A stretch of DNA of 22,263 nt. Source: UBA10103 sp964437185 (GTDB lineage Bacteria; Patescibacteriota; Minisyncoccia; Phycocordibacterales; UBA2100). Below the pieces are notes generated by a model, which was given only the letters and a program-made list of their open reading frames with translations, was not told the DNA's origin and searched no databases. Within the stretch, counting starts at the first letter, position 1; the number at the start of each line of letters is the position of its first letter. The position numbers and the translations under genes are program-made. Below, piece after piece: positions 21,801 through 22,263 of the stretch. The stretch spans positions 1 through 22,263 of the forward strand of contig CAYTFU010000011.1 in assembly GCA_964437185.1 (NCBI GenBank), given 5' to 3'.

Positions 21801-22263
21801 CCAATACCTGGACAAAGGCGGATTACACCGGCCTTAGCTTCACACAAGTAATTGTTACGGCTGGTGGAGGCGGAGGAGGAGGAGCTGCAGGTGACGGAAA
21901 CAATGAGTCTACTGGCGGTGGCGGTGGAGCAGGCGGAACATCTATTTCTATGATGCCCGCGGCAAGTCTTGGTATCACTGAAACTGCAACGGTTGGAGCC
22001 GGAGGAACCGCTGGCACGACAGGCGCAAACGGAGGGAACGGCAGCGCATCTTCCTTTGGCTCGTTCGCTTCGGCTGTCGGGGGTGGTCTTGGAACAAGCG
22101 ATACCACTGCGGGCACGTGTGATGCAATAGGTGCCTCAGGTGCAGGTGCCGCCACAACGAGTGCCGTGGGGGACATCAAAATCGCGGGTGGGAGCGGGCT
22201 TGCAGTGAACTGTTTAGCCGAGATTGCATTTGGCGGGGACGGCGGGGCGAGTTACTGGGGTGG
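15860..22263 (+). CDS. Giant modular tail-fibre-like surface adhesin, 3' end missing
   Basis: The frame from ATG 15860 stays open to the window end, at least 2134 codons. It starts 2 nt after the HTH gene. The signal peptide (cleavage after V-F-A, residue 31) precedes an N-terminal module at about 34-165 with L-N-Y-Q-G-R-L and L-S-P-R-Q-R-I-F-A-S-G-Y-A-I-N-A, common in secreted tail-fibre-domain proteins. Then come N-G-G-T-G phage-fibre-type repeats, long Thr/Ser stretches built on N-A-T-S-T-N-L-F, and a peptidase-G2-like block at about 590-715 (A-D-F-A-E-Y, G-D-L-V-S-L, I-G-V-I-S-N-N-P). The E-G-V-T-N-L-Y-Y-Q-D-S-R-V motif and two Gly-rich lectin-like domains (1185-1393 and 1976 to the end) follow. 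A module with C-L-T-G-D-x-C and S-W-P-F-P occurs four times. A beta-structured adhesin on the cell surface is likely; trimer formation is inferred from fibre relatives. Confidence 0.88.
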   Translation, partial: MDMSAHYRHPVFIFFVLALLCSVLTPFQVFAATGAPRILNYQGRLMDENGTLLGGSGTEYCFLFSLYDNPTVGSGSRLWPSILPSTTTAIVKNGVVNVGVGDVSVGGDVLDYNFQDNDTVYLNVQVAAKVGATCAPGDGAESFENLSPRQRIFASGYAINANTVGGFTPSQTPTNSNIPVLNAGNLTMAGGISVGSATATTATISGTASTSNLVVSNGFTFGALTGILKATAGAVTAALIDLAADVTGILGVANGGTGWSTINAGTLLYGNGAGNIATTTAGTPGYVLGYLDGIPQWVATTTLTSISGTLAISKGGTGATSFGQGWIYSDGTNPIAASTSPTVAYVVATSTTASRLPYASSTAFSASTLCLTGDTCIATWPAGSSWPFPNNATSTLLSFTSGILVNAASTTITNLDMVNSTSTNATSTNLFAAAFVASNATSTTLALSGLGQGWIFSDGSGPVRASTSPTVNYLVATSTTATSTFAGAISAGVASPSYRFSLLGSVTAPTSATGTAVLAVSNDDATLSSGNNVLRLNLRTPYATNCTTGTTCPRFMEFFTGVGAGSDTGGRGVGSLRLSTNGTGITQTSGSADFAEYMVLNSSASVGDLVSLNASGEYQKAVAGQSLIGVISNNPAFVGNANLEGTTNAYIVGFAGVIPTTVSAANGAISAGDLIAASTTAGVGIKLTQSGYALGQALEPYSAGGTGQIDVLVFPKYVDAAVVLESYGGIQGGVSGYWSLATSTGIVSLASSTNSLSVVRASTTNASTTNISSTYASSTQGFFGSLSIGALSGILKATAGVVATALVDLANDVTGILGIANGGTGTSTAPTYGKLLVGNALGGYDLLATTSLGINSAVWGSITGTLSDQTDLQSALDAKFSLSTWYGTTTDALDEGVTNLFFSSNRVASVLAGTTTDAIDEGVTNLYYQDSRVNTYVGASTTIAKTFTANSFTALQTFADATSTSFQALYATTTNSTSTNLYSSSFVANNATSSTLFATTLRATNATTTTFATGILCLTGDICRSTWPTATTFSWPFPNNATSTLLSFTGGILVNAATSTITNLEMVNATSTNATSTNLFANSFVAGNATTTSLFASVLSATNSLFGSFASTNGTTTNATSTTLFATTLRATNATTTSLDVTGGATSTFANGIDIATGCFAINGTCVGGGVGGDPSGVIVNIQTFTSDGTYTPSAGATSIQVIVTGGGGGGGGATASDGTSETAGGGGSAGATSIDFLDLEGVTSVPVVVGIGGIGGAAAGGSGATGTPSYFGAFVGAEGGGGATGVSTAGICDVIGAPGPTALSTTTGKLNLVGGDGGRTACATEMVRGGSGGVSYWGGGGDGASVAISNIAEMGATSTVYGAGGGGAAASDAAAGAAGGGGGNGIVVVYEYGPYQGVMGIAAGGTATSVAPTYGQLLVGNGLGTYDRVSTSSLNISAVFSTSSADYYVNASTTIPKTYTANSFTALQTFTDATSTSFQALNATTTNSTSTNLYSSSLVAGNATSSTLFANTLRATNATTTTFATGILCLTGDTCISTWPTGHSWPFPGNATSTLLSFTGGIMVNAASSTITNLNASTSNITNLNTLNATTTNATSTNFFSSALVATNGSIASLITTGATSTTFAAGILCLTGDSCISTWPTGGGGFSWPFPGNATSTLISFTGGIIVNAASSTITNLSVVSATTTELLVTGSSTIKQLSIQLSTTTNATSTSLHVSSTFTGAGLTACADTADKLLWNAVTNQFTCGADQGGVGGGISNLGAAGQLQNGATQTLATSTDTNLGLTITSSGNTHTFSTIWNGILSVARGGTGWSDITSGTLLTGNGAGALATTTIGGTLQIAGSALGLNLASANLWTGLQKFEGGASSTAMSALDYVSVGRTATTTIQGNPTGTSTIQGVINVTGTNSTSTFSGAVQANSVWATGATSTVSGLRVGSSGLKLETLANCTKALETNSSGDIICGTDTGTDGVIVTTFSNTGANTWTKADYTGLSFTQVIVTAGGGGGGGAAGDGNNESTGGGGGAGGTSISMMPAASLGITETATVGAGGTAGTTGANGGNGSASSFGSFASAVGGGLGTSDTTAGTCDAIGASGAGAATTSAVGDIKIAGGSGLAVNCLAEIAFGGDGGASYWG
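16964..17104 (+). repeat. CLTGD-SWPFP module, copy 1
   Basis: In-frame repeat inside the giant adhesin gene, encoding C-L-T-G-D-T-C-I-A-T-W-P then S-W-P-F-P-N-N-A-T-S-T-L-L-S-F and ending at T-I-T-N-L. It is the most diverged of the four copies at DNA level. The paired Cys in C-L-T-G-D-x-C could form a small disulphide loop. Confidence 0.75.
17629..18012 (+). other. Peptidase-G2 / intramolecular-chaperone-like domain inside the giant adhesin
   Basis: Codons for residues of about 590-715 encode A-D-F-A-E-Y-M, V-G-D-L-V-S-L-N, I-G-V-I-S-N-N-P-A-F-V-G-N and a final D-V-L-V-F-P-K-Y-V. This order is like the C-terminal peptidase G2 domain of phage appendage proteins, which helps trimer folding and then cuts itself off. 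Here it lies internally with at least 1400 residues after it. I do not see enough to say whether the cleavage residues are kept. Confidence 0.5.
18692..19051 (+). repeat. Long duplicated module, copy A (includes CLTGD-SWPFP copy 2)
   Basis: These 360 bp correspond to 20231-20584, with an offset of 1539 nt (513 codons). They share an exact 47-bp run (18768-18814 with 20307-20353). This copy is two codons longer because it has A-T-T-F before S-W-P-F-P. The high DNA identity suggests a recent in-frame duplication or gene conversion. Confidence 0.85.
19412..20038 (+). other. Glycine-rich lectin-like domain 1 of the giant adhesin
   Basis: Residues 1185-1393 start F-T-S-D-G-T-Y-T-P, run through I-Q-V-I-V-T-G-G-G-G-G-G-G-G and Y-W-G-G-G-G-D-G, and end G-I-V-V-V-Y-E-Y. 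This is the layout of Gly-rich receptor-binding domains of phage tail proteins (Gly_rich_2 type). It may make this part of the adhesin the ligand-binding tip. Confidence 0.65.
20231..20584 (+). repeat. Long duplicated module, copy B (includes CLTGD-SWPFP copy 3)
   Basis: Second copy of the 18692-19051 module, 354 bp, beginning at codons for K-T-Y-T-A-N-S-F and ending at T-I-T-N-L. The exact 47-bp match is at 20307-20353. Differences elsewhere are mostly at third codon positions, which implies selection on the protein after duplication. Confidence 0.85.
20747..20896 (+). repeat. CLTGD-SWPFP module, copy 4
   Basis: A shorter copy of the module encoding C-L-T-G-D-S-C-I-S-T-W-P, a G-G-G-G insert, S-W-P-F-P-G-N-A-T-S-T-L-I-S-F and T-I-T-N-L. 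It lies only 163 bp after copy 3, so these two are nearly tandem. Confidence 0.75.
21785..22263 (+). other. Glycine-rich lectin-like domain 2 of the giant adhesin, cut by the window end
   Basis: From residue 1976 a second Gly-rich domain runs to the window edge: F-S-N-T-G-A-N-T-W-T-K, V-I-V-T-A-G-G-G-G-G-G-G, C-D-A-I-G-A-S-G and S-Y-W-G. It matches the order of domain 1, including the single C-D-x-I-G-A and the N/T-A-C...E-x site before the last Gly block. Confidence 0.6.

Noticed and set aside
15860..22263. Prophage tail region
   Set aside because: The tail-fibre-like motifs sit in one protein with a signal peptide; no capsid, terminase, portal, tail tube or integrase gene is in the window, so a cellular adhesin is more likely.

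Overview
The window looks like a piece of a Candidate Phyla Radiation (Patescibacteria, Parcubacteria-like) genome. The grounds are the protein types: Ser/Thr-rich secreted proteins full of short ATST-type motifs, a DUF2341 protein, FN3 repeats, cohesin and dockerin modules, a tail-fibre-like giant protein and many small unrecognised membrane proteins, with almost no metabolic genes. TGA ends several genes, so the code is the standard bacterial one (table 11) and not the Gly-TGA code of SR1/Gracilibacteria. Lineage is inferred from style only; no rRNA, tRNA or marker gene is present.

Layout. (1) 1-2679 is the 3' part of a large secreted DUF2341 protein cut by the window edge, followed by three small membrane proteins (2710-3420, 3498-3830, 3958-4332). 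(2) 4417-8395 is a tight operon: a secreted four-FN3 protein, an ABC ATPase with an unusual C-terminal extension of about 215 residues, and a MacB/FtsX-type permease. (3) 8495-10426 is a second large secreted Ser/Thr-rich protein whose C-terminal part resembles that of the first gene. (4) 10472-14528 is an operon-like run of four surface genes: a membrane-anchored Ig-fold protein, a secreted Cys-rich protein ending in a type I dockerin, and two cohesin proteins with C-terminal membrane anchors. Facing it on the minus strand (15283-14537) is a protein carrying both a cohesin and a dockerin. (5) 15471-15857 encodes a small membrane-anchored helix-turn-helix protein behind a perfect 17-bp inverted repeat. 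It is followed 2 nt later by an open reading frame running off the end of the window (15860 to >22263, at least 2134 codons) for a modular tail-fibre-like adhesin.

How it may work together. The genes read as a cell-surface locus: an ABC system with its own extracellular FN3 partner, large adhesin-like secreted proteins, and a small cohesin-dockerin kit with two membrane-anchored receptors, one dockerin-tagged secreted protein and one bifunctional connector. The two dockerins carry the same residue pairs at the positions that decide partner choice in known dockerins, which fits one shared interaction code. The HTH-membrane protein sits between the connector and the giant adhesin and could regulate either or both. 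The cohesin-dockerin kit, the operator-like repeat and the giant modular adhesin are the points most worth following up.
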